64,000 nt of DNA from an uncultured Collinsella sp. (GTDB lineage: Bacteria > Actinomycetota > Coriobacteriia > Coriobacteriales > Coriobacteriaceae), in assembly GCA_900540895.1 (NCBI GenBank), contig UQHV01000007.1, forward strand, positions 1-64,000, given 5' to 3'. The notes under the pieces were generated by a model. The model made no database searches. It was given only the letters and a program-made list of their open reading frames with translations, and was not told where the DNA came from. The translations under genes were made by a program, and so were the position numbers. Numbering within the stretch: position 1 is the first letter of the stretch; each line of letters begins with the position of its first letter. Positions 1-9,172 of this stretch are shown one piece after another.

Positions 1-824
1 CACACGTTGGACGACGAGCCACCCATGACGGAACGCAGCCACCAATTGTACCGATTTCCGTTGAGACGGTGCGCCGTGTCGCGGAACAGGTCGAACTGGC
101 AGTCGAAGCCGACGCTGTAGCCCTTGGTGCCCCACACCGGGCAGCCGTACACCTCCATCTCGGACAGCGAGAACACCTTGCCGATATCCTGCCAGCTCCA
201 CGAGTTGGAGTCGTTGAGCGCGCCGCTGGCGCTGTAACGCTCCTCAAGCAGGACGCGCTGGGTCAGCAGGTACTTGGTCAGGCTCTCGGGCAGGCACGCC
301 TCGAAGGCCGTCTCCCACGCCTTGAGGTTGCTGTTGGGGTAGGGGCATTTCTGGTCGGCGGTGCCCTGGTTCGTGTTGGTCGTGTTCCACATCAGGAAGC
401 TGTCGTTGGCAACGCCGGTCACGGTCTTGGCCACGGCGATGGGCGCGGAGGCCACGAAGGCGATGTGGTGGCCCTTGCTGTTGTCGCCGCAATAAAGATA
501 CGGGTCGATGTGGGCCAGCAGGAAGCGCACGGACTGCTGGGCCGCGACGGCGGATGCGCTCACGAGGGGCACGTCGATGTAGTCCCCGACGCGAAGGCCC
601 GCGAAGTTGCCGACCGCCGCTCGCTTGTGCAGCGCGTCGTACACGCTGCCGCTGCCGATCTCTCCCGCCAAGATGGTGGCGATGTTCTGCCCGCCGTACT
701 TGCCGATTTGGCCCTGGCGGTTGTACTCGGCGTTGTTGAGCGCCGTCTGCGCGTTGCTGCGCGCGGTATCGTCGATGACGTTGAGCGACTGGCCGCCGAC
801 GACCAGTGTCTTTGCATTTGCCAT
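1..824 (-). CDS. Distal tail/adhesin protein, DUF6273-like, partial
   Basis: An open frame of 274 codons starts at an ATG preceded by AAGGAGG and runs off the left edge without a stop, so the C-terminus is missing. The last visible part contains FSLSEMEVYG and, near the edge, NRYNWWLRSV, a pattern like the WWLRS core of DUF6273-type lectin-like domains. It is the most distal tail gene visible, after the small tail proteins, so a receptor-binding or fibre role is likely. Naming the fold is inference from motif and place. Confidence 0.8.
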   Translation of the reverse strand, partial: MANAKTLVVGGQSLNVIDDTARSNAQTALNNAEYNRQGQIGKYGGQNIATILAGEIGSGSVYDALHKRAAVGNFAGLRVGDYIDVPLVSASAVAAQQSVRFLLAHIDPYLYCGDNSKGHHIAFVASAPIAVAKTVTGVANDSFLMWNTTNTNQGTADQKCPYPNSNLKAWETAFEACLPESLTKYLLTQRVLLEERYSASGALNDSNSWSWQDIGKVFSLSEMEVYGCPVWGTKGYSVGFDCQFDLFRDTAHRLNGNRYNWWLRSVMGGSSSNV

Positions 825-833
825 TTATCCTCC

Positions 834-1472
834 TTAGGCAAGGGTTACCGTGCTGCCCGAGACCGAGCACGTGCCGCCGAACGACACCGTGTCGCCGGAC
901 ACCGACGCCTTGGATGCCGGGCAGTAGACGGTCCCGTCCATGTAGATGAACTTCCCCGTCGCGTCGGCGAGCATCGTCGCGAGCTGGCCGTTCTGACGGC
1001 GCAGCTCCGCGATATCGGATTCGCCGCCGGCGCCCTGCGCCACCGAGTTCGCGATCTGCAGCGCCTGGTTCGCGGCGGCCTCGGCATGAGACGCCGCGCC
1101 GTTGGCCGCGGCGGCCGCATTGCTCGCCAGCGCAGTCGAGGCGCTTGCGGTATCGTTCGCGGCATTCGCCTTCTGAACGGCGGCGTTGGCGTTCTCGGTG
1201 GCAGTCGAGCACTTCGCGGCGGCCGTTCTGGCAGCTCCGGCGGCGACGTTGGCGTCATATGCCTGAGTCTTTGCGGTGCCTGCGGCGCTGCTCGCCAGCA
1301 ACGCGGCGCTCTCGGCCCTCTTTCGCGCCGCCTCGACTTCGTCGTAGTTTGCCGGGCGGAACAGGTAGGTGGTGATGCTACCGTCGCTCTCCGTCACGTC
1401 GAGGCCGTCGATATAGTCGTCCTCCCCGACCTTCACCTCGTAGACGGCGGACCCGTCGCTGTTGTTGGCCAT
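834..1472 (-). CDS. Alanine-rich coiled-coil tail fibre protein
   Basis: The product is 212 aa, starting at ATG behind GGAAGGGAAG. Residues about 1-45 form an acidic head with DYIDGLDVTE. Residues about 45-150 are almost all Ala, Glu, Asn and Lys in heptad-like order, consistent with a trimeric coiled coil. A short Ser/Thr-rich tail from about 170 (GKFIYMDGTVYCP onward) could be a beta-structured tip. It lies between the tail-hub gene and the lectin-like distal gene. A fibre or neck linker is the best reading; no enzyme motif is visible. Confidence 0.8.
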   Translation of the reverse strand: MANNSDGSAVYEVKVGEDDYIDGLDVTESDGSITTYLFRPANYDEVEAARKRAESAALLASSAAGTAKTQAYDANVAAGAARTAAAKCSTATENANAAVQKANAANDTASASTALASNAAAAANGAASHAEAAANQALQIANSVAQGAGGESDIAELRRQNGQLATMLADATGKFIYMDGTVYCPASKASVSGDTVSFGGTCSVSGSTVTLA

Positions 1473-1509
1473 GCGGCTTCCCTTCCGCGGGCCTGCGCCC
1501 GCACGATAA

Positions 1510-1755
1510 TCAAGCGATGATCCCGATCGCCGTCCAGAGCGGCGGCGACCCGATGAGGATGGCGCGCTGACCGGGCGCCGCGCCCCGACAGGACGTCGTC
1601 ATGCAGATGCCGGCGACAACCGAGCCCCCGATGCGCACGTCGACGGTCCTGGAGTCCGCCGCGACGACGGTGCCGTAGGCGATCGAGACGCCGGGCGCCG
1701 AAGGGCCGGCGACGATATCGGCAAGGTCCGCGGCCAGGGACGGCATGGCGCTCAC
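1510..1755 (-). CDS. Small tail-associated protein
   Basis: This 81-aa protein starts at a GTG that overlaps the TGA of the upstream hub gene (GTGA overlap), which supports translational coupling. The middle has beta-strand-like alternation (VSIAYGTVVAADSRTVDVRIGG), as in small OB- or spike-like tail proteins. No family is recognised. Its position between the hub and the coiled-coil fibre suggests a tail-tip component. Confidence 0.7.
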   Translation of the reverse strand: MSAMPSLAADLADIVAGPSAPGVSIAYGTVVAADSRTVDVRIGGSVVAGICMTTSCRGAAPGQRAILIGSPPLWTAIGIIA

Positions 1756-3326
1756 GAGGCATCACCCCTCATGTACATGCGGAGCTCGATCCTCATGGGG
1801 CATCCCATCGAGAGCTCGAGGTCCATCTTCCGGATGCAGGCGCGGGCGAGCTCGATCCCGACAGACGGCAGCCTGATGGCGCACGCCGAGTAGACGTCCG
1901 CCGACGGGTTGAAGATCGCCGTGATGATCGGGCGGCGGATGACCGAGCACTCGGTGGCGAGCAGGCTCGCCGCCTTCTCGTTCGCAGCCTCGACCGCGAA
2001 CTGCGTTGCCACAACGCCCTCCTCGACCTTGACCTGCGCTACGTCGATGTACGATCCGGTCGGCGCGCTAGCGGCAAGGTAGATGTAGCCCGCGCTGTAT
2101 TCCTCGGACTTGGCCGGGGTGGCCGTGAGCGACAGCCTCGTCCAGCCTGGCCCGATGGCGACCGTCGCGGTCTCTCCCCCGTCGTCCTCGCGCCAGATTG
2201 GCTGGACCCTCACCTGCACCCTCTGCGACGCGTAGAGGTAAACGGACTCGGTGTACGGCTGGCCCTTCTTGAGGAATATCTTGTCCTGGGCGATGCCGAT
2301 CTCGCCGGAGCCCGACCCCTTCGTGATGCGGATCGCCTGGCTGATGCCGCCGATCGGGCACCCGGAAACGCCGACGGTCTCGATGGTCCCCCCGCCGCCG
2401 CTGCACCTGAAGGTCGCGCTGTCGTGGGTGCCGTCTCCGGCGAGCGGGTAGGAGCCGCCGGCGATGACGCTCTCCCCTGACGGGAGGTCGCTGTACTGGT
2501 ACCGCTTCACGATGCGGCGGCCCGTGGAGACGGTCGACCACTCGCTCTGCGGGCTGTCGTCCGAGGCCGTTCCCCTGACGCTCTCGCCCTGGGTAGCGAA
2601 GTCGACGTGCACCACGTTCACCGCGTCGAAGTCGTCCTGCTCGTCGGTGAGGTCGGGAAGCACCCGGCAGTCCTCGCCCTCTGAGAAGGTGTGGTCGATC
2701 GGCCTCGCCGCCGGTTCCAGGTAACGCCTGAACAGCACGCGCCCGTAGGCATCGGTCGACGCGCTCCTGAATCCTGCAGCGGAGAGCAGCCTATTGACCG
2801 CGCCCAGCTTGTTGTCCGGCGTGTCCGCCGTGGCGGCGATCCCGAAGACCCATGCCGTCGACAGCGTGTAGTCGCTCGGCTCCGCGATCACCTCGAGCCC
2901 GCACCCCTCCGCGATCGCCTTGGCCGCGGAGACCGCGTTTGCGCCGGCCGGCACGGTGTACGGCTCGTCGAAGTCGTCCTTCGCGAGGTCGTGGAGTCTG
3001 CCGTAGAGCGTCGCGATGCCGGTCGCCACCTCGCCGCTCACCGTGCGGGACGGCGTCGAGCACTCGAAGGTCCCCAGGCACACGGTGCGCGACGCGCCCG
3101 AGATCGGGTCCTCCGCGTCGAGGTAGATGCGCACGAAGTCGTTGCCCATGTCGAGCCTGCCGACGTAGTCCAGCGATGCGGACTCATAGGTGTCCGTGTC
3201 CTGGTTGCGGCTGATGCTCCCGCCGGTGAAGCACTCGATGGCGCCGGCCTCCAGGCCGGTCGACCGCGAAACGCGGGCGTACCGGTAGGAGGTCCTGAAC
3301 GACGCGAGCCAGATATCATCCGACAC
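1752..3326 (-). CDS. Tail hub/tip protein with inserted carbohydrate-binding-like domain
   Basis: The product has 524 aa. Residues about 1-270 and 450-524 resemble siphoviral tail-hub proteins (start SDDIWLASFRTSYRYARV; late segment ATECSVIRRPIITAIFNPSADV). Between them, about residues 290-440, lies a Gly/Ser-rich beta-sandwich-like block ending in SGYIYLAASAP-type and SYIDVAQVKVEEG strands. That ending is typical of CBM4/9-like jelly rolls, so a sugar-binding insert in a hub is likely. The gene overlaps the upstream FN3 gene by 11 nt and is followed by a GTGA overlap. Confidence 0.75.
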   Translation of the reverse strand: MSDDIWLASFRTSYRYARVSRSTGLEAGAIECFTGGSISRNQDTDTYESASLDYVGRLDMGNDFVRIYLDAEDPISGASRTVCLGTFECSTPSRTVSGEVATGIATLYGRLHDLAKDDFDEPYTVPAGANAVSAAKAIAEGCGLEVIAEPSDYTLSTAWVFGIAATADTPDNKLGAVNRLLSAAGFRSASTDAYGRVLFRRYLEPAARPIDHTFSEGEDCRVLPDLTDEQDDFDAVNVVHVDFATQGESVRGTASDDSPQSEWSTVSTGRRIVKRYQYSDLPSGESVIAGGSYPLAGDGTHDSATFRCSGGGGTIETVGVSGCPIGGISQAIRITKGSGSGEIGIAQDKIFLKKGQPYTESVYLYASQRVQVRVQPIWREDDGGETATVAIGPGWTRLSLTATPAKSEEYSAGYIYLAASAPTGSYIDVAQVKVEEGVVATQFAVEAANEKAASLLATECSVIRRPIITAIFNPSADVYSACAIRLPSVGIELARACIRKMDLELSMGCPMRIELRMYMRGDAS

Positions 3327-5643
3327 CGTTGGGCTCCCTCCATCGCTCCCTCTTCGTCGATACGGACACCCTGTAGTCCTCAGGCGCGCACCTGGTGAGC
3401 GTCCCCGTGACGGCGGCGAAGCCGCGGTCGCCCAGATGGGGTCGCACCCAGGCGCTTCCGTAGCGGCCGAACAGGCCGCGGACGCGCAGGTAGTCGTCCT
3501 CCTCGATCGTGAACTCCATCGACTCCTTCATCGAGAGGTTGCCGCTCTCGAACCCCATGGGCAGGCCGCCGCCGACGAAGTGGAACTGGTCGCGCTCGCG
3601 CTCGGGGCTCGCCGAGTACTGCGGCGGGCCGCCCATGTTCCTGTCGCCCACGACGACCTCGGAGGCGTCCGGCCCGAAGTTGAGGGCGAACCCGTCGCAC
3701 GGGCACACGGTCCCCACCTCGGTCGTCGAGGTGGTTCCGGAGGCCGCGTAGCCGCGCGCGACGTAGGAGAACCCGACGTTGAGCGGCGGCAGGCGGTCGA
3801 TGACGCTCTGCCCGGACTTGAGGCCGCTCGCGAGCAGGAGCCTCGAGCCGTCCGCGAGCACGCGCTCGATATCGAACGAGGCGCACGGCGGGAGGCTGTG
3901 GACGGTTGCGCGCGTCCCCTTTATGGACATGCCGCCCCTGATGCGGATGTTGCCCTCGGGCGTCATGGCCATGGGGCCGCGCAGCTTGTGGTCCCTGACG
4001 GAGAACTCCGAGATGCCGTCGCGCACCGTGACGACGGCTGCGAGCGCGTCGCTGTAGGAGACGTTGACGATGGGCGTGGCGGGCACGAGCCAGTCGGTCG
4101 AGAACGAGCGGGTGACGGTCGTGGACAGGCTCGAGCCGCCGCGGACGGTGAGCTCGAGGACGTACGCGGACCTGTTCTCCAGGCCGGAGGCGATCTCGTG
4201 CGACCGCGCGCCCGCGGCGACCGATGTGTCGATGACCGCGGAGCCGCCGCGCAGCAGCCTCAGGCGCTGGTAGGTGATGCCGGTCTCGTCGACAGCGGTC
4301 CAGGCGGCGCGCAGCGGGAGCTCGACGACGGCCTCGCCGTCCTCCGCGGGGGTCGTGAAGAACGCCTGCGGCGGGTCGGCGACCCTGAACACCGCGTACT
4401 CCGACCACGCTCCCCATGAGGGGTCGGCGCCCTTGGTGCGGACGCGTAGCCGGTAGGTGCCCTTCGCGGACAGGGTCAGGGATGTCGTCGACGCGGGCCC
4501 GGTGATGTGGTGCGGGACGGTCTTGCCATCGGGCCCGACCAGCTCAATCTGCGCCGCCGTCTGGGCTGTCCCGTCGGGGTGGTTCCGCGTCCAGCCGATG
4601 GTCGCCGTCGACCCAGTCGGGTAGGCGGGGTCGACCCCGGAGACGGCGGGCGCGTACGGCGGGCAGATCGTCGCCACTGCGTTGGATGCCGTCCACGCGG
4701 AGAAGACGGTGTCCCCCGCGCCCGCCACGGGCTCCTCGCGGTAGGTGCGGACCTCGTAGACGACCTTCTCTCCCGCCACGGCAGACGGGTCGGTCATGGT
4801 CCAGACGCCCGGCTCCTGTCTGTCGGCGGTAAGGGCGCGGGGCTTGTAGGTCCTGCCGCCGTCGGAGGTCGCGCGGACATCGAAGCCGCTAATCCAGAAC
4901 GGGATATCGGGACCCCTAACGACCAGCGAGACCTCGCCGTCGCCGGAGCGCGATAGCGAGACCGATGCCGGTGGGGAGGGCGTCTTGTAGACGCGCACGG
5001 AGCTCGTTCTCTCCGACGTGCCGCCTCGCCAGCGCGCCCTTACGTCGTAGTCGTAGTAATTGTTTGCCGATGTCGACGTGTCGCGCCAGTTGGAGATCGT
5101 GACGCTGTTGTAGGGGTTCTCGGTGTCGCCGCCGTTGGTATGGCGGTAGACGTTGATGCCGTCGTAGTACTTCCTAGCATCGTCGTCCGGGTGGTTGACC
5201 CACTCGAGCTCGGTTGTCCCGTCGGTCGAGCGCGTGACCCTGAGGTCGGTCGGGGCCGCGGGCTCGTATGCCGGGACCTTGCCGATCCTGGCGCCCTCGC
5301 CGCAGGAGGTCGTCGCGCCGACCCCGCCGTAGCCGTTGACTGCCACGGACTCGGTGTACGCCTCGACCCAGACGTCGTAGTCGTTGTCCTTGCGTTCCGC
5401 GTCGGTGTACCCACTGACGGTGACGGCGCGCTTCCAGGAGGAGGTCGTGTAGCCGTCGCCCGACGCGCGCCAGACGCCGCCGACCTTGACGTGCAGGCGC
5501 ACGCCGTAGTAGTACCAGTCTCCGAAGTCGACGGTGGCGGTCCAGTAGATGCGGGCCGTGGTGTCGTTCACGTTCGACACGGACGTGGAGAGGTTGACGG
5601 TGTAGTACGTCACGCCTCCCCTGGTCGTCTGCGCTGATGCCAT
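3316..5643 (-). CDS. Distal tail protein with fibronectin type III domains
   Basis: The protein has 775 aa. It begins with a beta-rich domain (TTARIYWTATVDFG), followed by several FN3-like modules recognisable by PAAPTDLRVTRS, TELEWVNHPDD, SPPASVSLSRS and APAVSGVDPAYPT strand patterns, roughly between residues 130 and 520. The C-terminal third (FNFGPDASEVVVGDRN-like, FIE/EEDDYLRVRGLFG) resembles distal-tail or baseplate modules. FN3 repeats are common in actinobacterial phage tails and may help contact host surface sugars. It sits directly after the tape measure gene. Confidence 0.85.
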   Translation of the reverse strand: MASAQTTRGGVTYYTVNLSTSVSNVNDTTARIYWTATVDFGDWYYYGVRLHVKVGGVWRASGDGYTTSSWKRAVTVSGYTDAERKDNDYDVWVEAYTESVAVNGYGGVGATTSCGEGARIGKVPAYEPAAPTDLRVTRSTDGTTELEWVNHPDDDARKYYDGINVYRHTNGGDTENPYNSVTISNWRDTSTSANNYYDYDVRARWRGGTSERTSSVRVYKTPSPPASVSLSRSGDGEVSLVVRGPDIPFWISGFDVRATSDGGRTYKPRALTADRQEPGVWTMTDPSAVAGEKVVYEVRTYREEPVAGAGDTVFSAWTASNAVATICPPYAPAVSGVDPAYPTGSTATIGWTRNHPDGTAQTAAQIELVGPDGKTVPHHITGPASTTSLTLSAKGTYRLRVRTKGADPSWGAWSEYAVFRVADPPQAFFTTPAEDGEAVVELPLRAAWTAVDETGITYQRLRLLRGGSAVIDTSVAAGARSHEIASGLENRSAYVLELTVRGGSSLSTTVTRSFSTDWLVPATPIVNVSYSDALAAVVTVRDGISEFSVRDHKLRGPMAMTPEGNIRIRGGMSIKGTRATVHSLPPCASFDIERVLADGSRLLLASGLKSGQSVIDRLPPLNVGFSYVARGYAASGTTSTTEVGTVCPCDGFALNFGPDASEVVVGDRNMGGPPQYSASPERERDQFHFVGGGLPMGFESGNLSMKESMEFTIEEDDYLRVRGLFGRYGSAWVRPHLGDRGFAAVTGTLTRCAPEDYRVSVSTKRERWREPNGVG

Positions 5644-5646
5644 CTG

Positions 5647-8600
5647 CTACCCCCTTCCGGTCCTGACGGTCCTCTTGAGTTCGGAGACCAGCGCCCTGAG
5701 CGCCTCCGCGACGCGCTCGTCGACCTCGAGGGCCGACCCGTCGAGGTAGATGTTGTAGACGTCGCCGCGCTGGCCCCCGAGCTTTGCCATCTGCTCGGCG
5801 ATGGTCGCCGCGAACGGCTCCGAGTACTTTCGGTTGGTAAGCGGCACGATTGCCTCGGCGCCGTCCTCGCCCACCCAGTCGAGCGGGTAGCCGGTCACCG
5901 GCGCGTCGACGATGGCTCCGTGCGCGTGCATGCGGATGCCGCCATCGGCGTGCCGTATGCCGCCTGCGGCCTTCTCGTTGCGCGTCCTGTTGACGGTCAC
6001 GTAGGTCGTGGTGATCGTCGCCGACCTTGAGTGGAACGGCTCGTTCATCACCGCCTGCATCGCAGACTGGCACTTCGGCAGCGTCCCGTAGCTCGCCTTG
6101 GCGGTCATCTCCTTGCTCTTGAGCTTGGTGCCGTTGAGCTTGTCCACCGAGGTCTGCGCCCTGTCGACTTCCTTCTTGTCGACCTTTGTCTTGGCGCTCT
6201 TGGACTGGAGAGCCGTGCCGTTCCAAGTCACGAGGTTGCCCTGGGCGTCGCGCAGGTCGCCGACGCTCACGTCGACGACGCCGTTCTTGTCCATCAGCTG
6301 CGAGCCGTTCCAGGTGTAAACGTTGCCCTGGGCGTCCATGAGCTGGGCCTGGTTGACGGTAACGTTGCCGTTCTTGTCGACGATGGGCTGCGCGTTGTAG
6401 TTCTGGACGGCCCACACCATCTGGTCGATGTTGCCGTTGAAGTTGCCGGCGAGCGCGGCGAGGTTGGCGGAGCCGATGCTGTTGAGCGTCTCGGTCGACA
6501 CGCCGGCGGCGGCGCAGGCGTCCGAGAACGCGCCGAAGTCGATGTTCTCCTTCGAGAACGCCTTCTTGAACTTGCCGCCCATGTCCTCGAGCGCGGCCTG
6601 GATCTGGCTCGCGGCGCGGACCGTCGAGGCGGCGCCCTCGTCCATCGATACGCCCCACCCGTCGAGGTCGTCGACGATGGAGCGGGCGGTACCGTCGTAG
6701 TCCTGAGCCAGCTTGGCGAGCTGGTCGTCGCTGAGGCTCGCCAGTTGCTCGGTGTCGACGCCGAGCTGCGTGAGAGAGCCGGAGACGGCGGACAGGGTCT
6801 CGCCGTTGGCCGAGAGCTGCGCCTGGAAGAGCGTCAGCTGCGCCTGGGCGAAGTGCTCGAAGGTGCTGCCGGCCTCCTGCGAGGTCAGCGCGGCGTCTCC
6901 GAGCTTGCCGTTGAGCACGTCGATGCTCTCCGAGGCGGAGTCGAACTGCTTCTTCGCCTCGTTGTACTCCCTGCCGACCTTTTCGGTGCAGGCGAGCGCC
7001 TCGAGCTCGCCCTTGGTGAGCTCCGGGTAGGTCTTGGCGAGTTCCTTCAGGCGGTCCTGGTAGGGCTTCGTCTTGGAGGCGAGCGTGTTTGCCGCCTCGG
7101 ACTGCGCCTGGTACGCCTCGGTGAGGTTCGCCGTGAGGGCGCTCACCTCGGCGTCTTTCTTCTTGGATGCGACGAGCTCGTCGATGGACTGCTTGAGGTT
7201 CTTGACGTTGCCGTCCGCGTCGACGTACTGCCCGTTCGCCACGTCCTGCGCCGAGATGTTGAGCCCGAGCTGGTCGTTGAGCAGCTGCAGCGCCCACGTG
7301 AGCCTGCCCTGGGCGTCGGTGGACAGGTCGGTCTTGCCGGCATAGTTGTCGATGATCTGCTGCGCGGTGTTGAGCTGCGCGATCTGCGACTCGGCGGCCC
7401 TCGTGTTCTCGTTCATGGCGTCGACGTGCTTGCCGATCGACTCGGCGAGCTCGTCGACGGACATGGCGGATAAGCTGGACTTCTTGCCTACATTCTCGAC
7501 CCTGCCGGCGTAGGAATCGAGCGCCACGGTGTTTGAGGCCGCGTCGACCAGGCCGGTCGTGGCCTTGTTGAGCGCGTCCGTGCGGGCCTGCCACTCGACC
7601 TGTTTCTCGATGAGTATGCCGATGCCGGCGGCCGCGACGGTGCAGCCGATCGCGACCGGATTGAAGCCGATGCCCACCGCCTCGAGCGACTCGGCGAATG
7701 TTCCGGCGCCCCCGCGAGCGAGTTTGAACGCCTCGGTGGCCTTGCCCACGCCGCTCGCGACGCCGGAGAGGACGGGCACCGCCTTCTGCCACGCCGCGAT
7801 GCCCGCCGCGCCCGAGACGATCTCGGGCGCCAGGCCCTTGAACCCGCCGTAGAGCTGCTTGACCAGGGGCATCGATGCGGAGACTCCGCCGTTGACGACC
7901 TTGAAGAAGCCGTTCACGGCGCCCTTCGCGTCGTCGAGCACCCCGGCGATGTTGTTTCTGCCGATCGCCTCGAACGTCCCGGTGACGCCCTTGGTCACGG
8001 AGTTCGACATGTTCTGGATGCTCGTCTGGACGCCGCCGGCCGCGGTCTCGGCCTGGTCCTTGAAGGACGCGAAGCTCGCGCCGCCCTGCGTATCGAGCTC
8101 GACCATCTTGTCCATGAGCTGGTCGAGCGTGATGGTCGGGTCCTTGCCCCTGCCACCGAGCGCTGCGTACAGGTCGTTGGCGTTTGCCGTGGGGCCGAGC
8201 ATGGATTTCGCCAGCTGGTCCATCTGGCCAGGCGCGGCCGTCGTAAGCGAGCGCCAGTCCTCCATCTCGGGCTTGCCCTTGGAGAGGATCTGGCGGAACT
8301 GCTCCATCGCCGCCGCGCACAGCTGGGTCGAGCTGCCCGAGGCGATGAGCATGTCGTTGAGCGCGAGTCCGACGTCGGTGGCCTTGTCGAGGTCGCCGAC
8401 CGTGGCGGTGATGCCCTGGACGACCGAGACCATGTCGTCGAGCCTGGTGGGCAGGGTCGACAGGCGGTCGGACATCTTGCCGATAGACGCGTTGGCGGAA
8501 TCGGCGGAGTACCCGAGGGACCGCATGACCTTCGGGTAGTTGTTAAGCGTGTCGAAGCGGCTGATCGCCGACCCGACATGGGACGAGATGGAGTCCATGG

Positions 8601-8805
8601 CCTTCGACGTGAGCGTCGAGAAGGCGCCTATCATCGCGCCGGAGCCGGCCAGCCCCTTCCCGAACCCGGAGCCCGTGCTCTTGCCGAGGCTGGAGCCGGA
8701 CTTGCTCGCCTGCCCCTCGCACTTGCCGAGCGCGGACTCGACCGACTTGGTAAGGTTGTCGAACCTGGGGACGATCAGCAGGTCCGCGCGTCCGATCTCA
8801 GCCAT
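5647..8805 (-). CDS. Tail tape measure protein
   Basis: This is the longest gene of the prophage (1052 aa), placed after the tail chaperones as expected. The tape-measure domain is near residues 90-260 (segments DKATDVGLALNDMLIASGSS and KPEMEDWRSLTTAAPGQMDQ). A hydrophobic stretch follows in the middle (NPVAIGCTVAAAGIGILI), then long helices and a repeat of beta-hairpin units built on GN-V and TWNG motifs near residues 800-890. It sets tail length and leaves the tail during DNA injection. The ATG overlaps the stop of the frameshifted chaperone by 8 nt. Confidence 0.95.
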   Translation of the reverse strand: MAEIGRADLLIVPRFDNLTKSVESALGKCEGQASKSGSSLGKSTGSGFGKGLAGSGAMIGAFSTLTSKAMDSISSHVGSAISRFDTLNNYPKVMRSLGYSADSANASIGKMSDRLSTLPTRLDDMVSVVQGITATVGDLDKATDVGLALNDMLIASGSSTQLCAAAMEQFRQILSKGKPEMEDWRSLTTAAPGQMDQLAKSMLGPTANANDLYAALGGRGKDPTITLDQLMDKMVELDTQGGASFASFKDQAETAAGGVQTSIQNMSNSVTKGVTGTFEAIGRNNIAGVLDDAKGAVNGFFKVVNGGVSASMPLVKQLYGGFKGLAPEIVSGAAGIAAWQKAVPVLSGVASGVGKATEAFKLARGGAGTFAESLEAVGIGFNPVAIGCTVAAAGIGILIEKQVEWQARTDALNKATTGLVDAASNTVALDSYAGRVENVGKKSSLSAMSVDELAESIGKHVDAMNENTRAAESQIAQLNTAQQIIDNYAGKTDLSTDAQGRLTWALQLLNDQLGLNISAQDVANGQYVDADGNVKNLKQSIDELVASKKKDAEVSALTANLTEAYQAQSEAANTLASKTKPYQDRLKELAKTYPELTKGELEALACTEKVGREYNEAKKQFDSASESIDVLNGKLGDAALTSQEAGSTFEHFAQAQLTLFQAQLSANGETLSAVSGSLTQLGVDTEQLASLSDDQLAKLAQDYDGTARSIVDDLDGWGVSMDEGAASTVRAASQIQAALEDMGGKFKKAFSKENIDFGAFSDACAAAGVSTETLNSIGSANLAALAGNFNGNIDQMVWAVQNYNAQPIVDKNGNVTVNQAQLMDAQGNVYTWNGSQLMDKNGVVDVSVGDLRDAQGNLVTWNGTALQSKSAKTKVDKKEVDRAQTSVDKLNGTKLKSKEMTAKASYGTLPKCQSAMQAVMNEPFHSRSATITTTYVTVNRTRNEKAAGGIRHADGGIRMHAHGAIVDAPVTGYPLDWVGEDGAEAIVPLTNRKYSEPFAATIAEQMAKLGGQRGDVYNIYLDGSALEVDERVAEALRALVSELKRTVRTGRG

Positions 8806-9172
8806 CCGTCACCTCCACCCACTCGGTGTTCTCGATGCGGGCACGAACCGACGCCGCGCGCTCTACCGCGGCGCCGGCGGCGGCCACGTCCCGCGGGCGG
8901 GGCACCCTCGGGGCTTCCGATGCCTTGCCGCCGCACAGCGCGGTCGCCGCCGCGTAGACGCTGTCCACGACGTCCGCCGTCAGGTGCTGCTCCTGGGTCC
9001 AGCTGCGCTCCGGGTGGAGGGCCGCCACGGTGAGCGACCCGTCCGGCAGCGTCCTCACGAGGTCGTACGCCTCGGCGGCGCCGACCTCGTCGTAGCAACA
9101 GCCGTAGAAGACCCTGAAGTCGTGCCTGAGCAGGGGCAGGTGGCGTTCCTCAAGGTCGGCGAGCTCTAGAAG
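8798..9172 (-). CDS. Tail assembly chaperone, frameshift extension (GT-type)
   Basis: This frame is open from the slippery site at 9172-9178 down to a stop at 8798 and has no convincing start of its own: its first part (LLELADLEERHLPLLRHDF) joins directly to the upstream chaperone in the -1 frame. About 125 residues are added, including a short conserved-looking LxHDFRVFYG segment and an Ala/Arg-rich end. In siphoviruses the G and GT proteins, made in unequal amounts, coat the tape measure during tail assembly. Assignment rests on position, frame continuity and the heptamer. Confidence 0.85.
   Translation of the reverse strand, partial: LLELADLEERHLPLLRHDFRVFYGCCYDEVGAAEAYDLVRTLPDGSLTVAALHPERSWTQEQHLTADVVDSVYAAATALCGGKASEAPRVPRPRDVAAAGAAVERAASVRARIENTEWVEVTDG

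Noticed and set aside
5174..8320. 1048-codon open frame inside the tape measure gene
   Set aside because: It is an alternative frame of the tape measure gene at high GC, is Arg/Gly/His-rich without domain pattern, and has no ribosome site.
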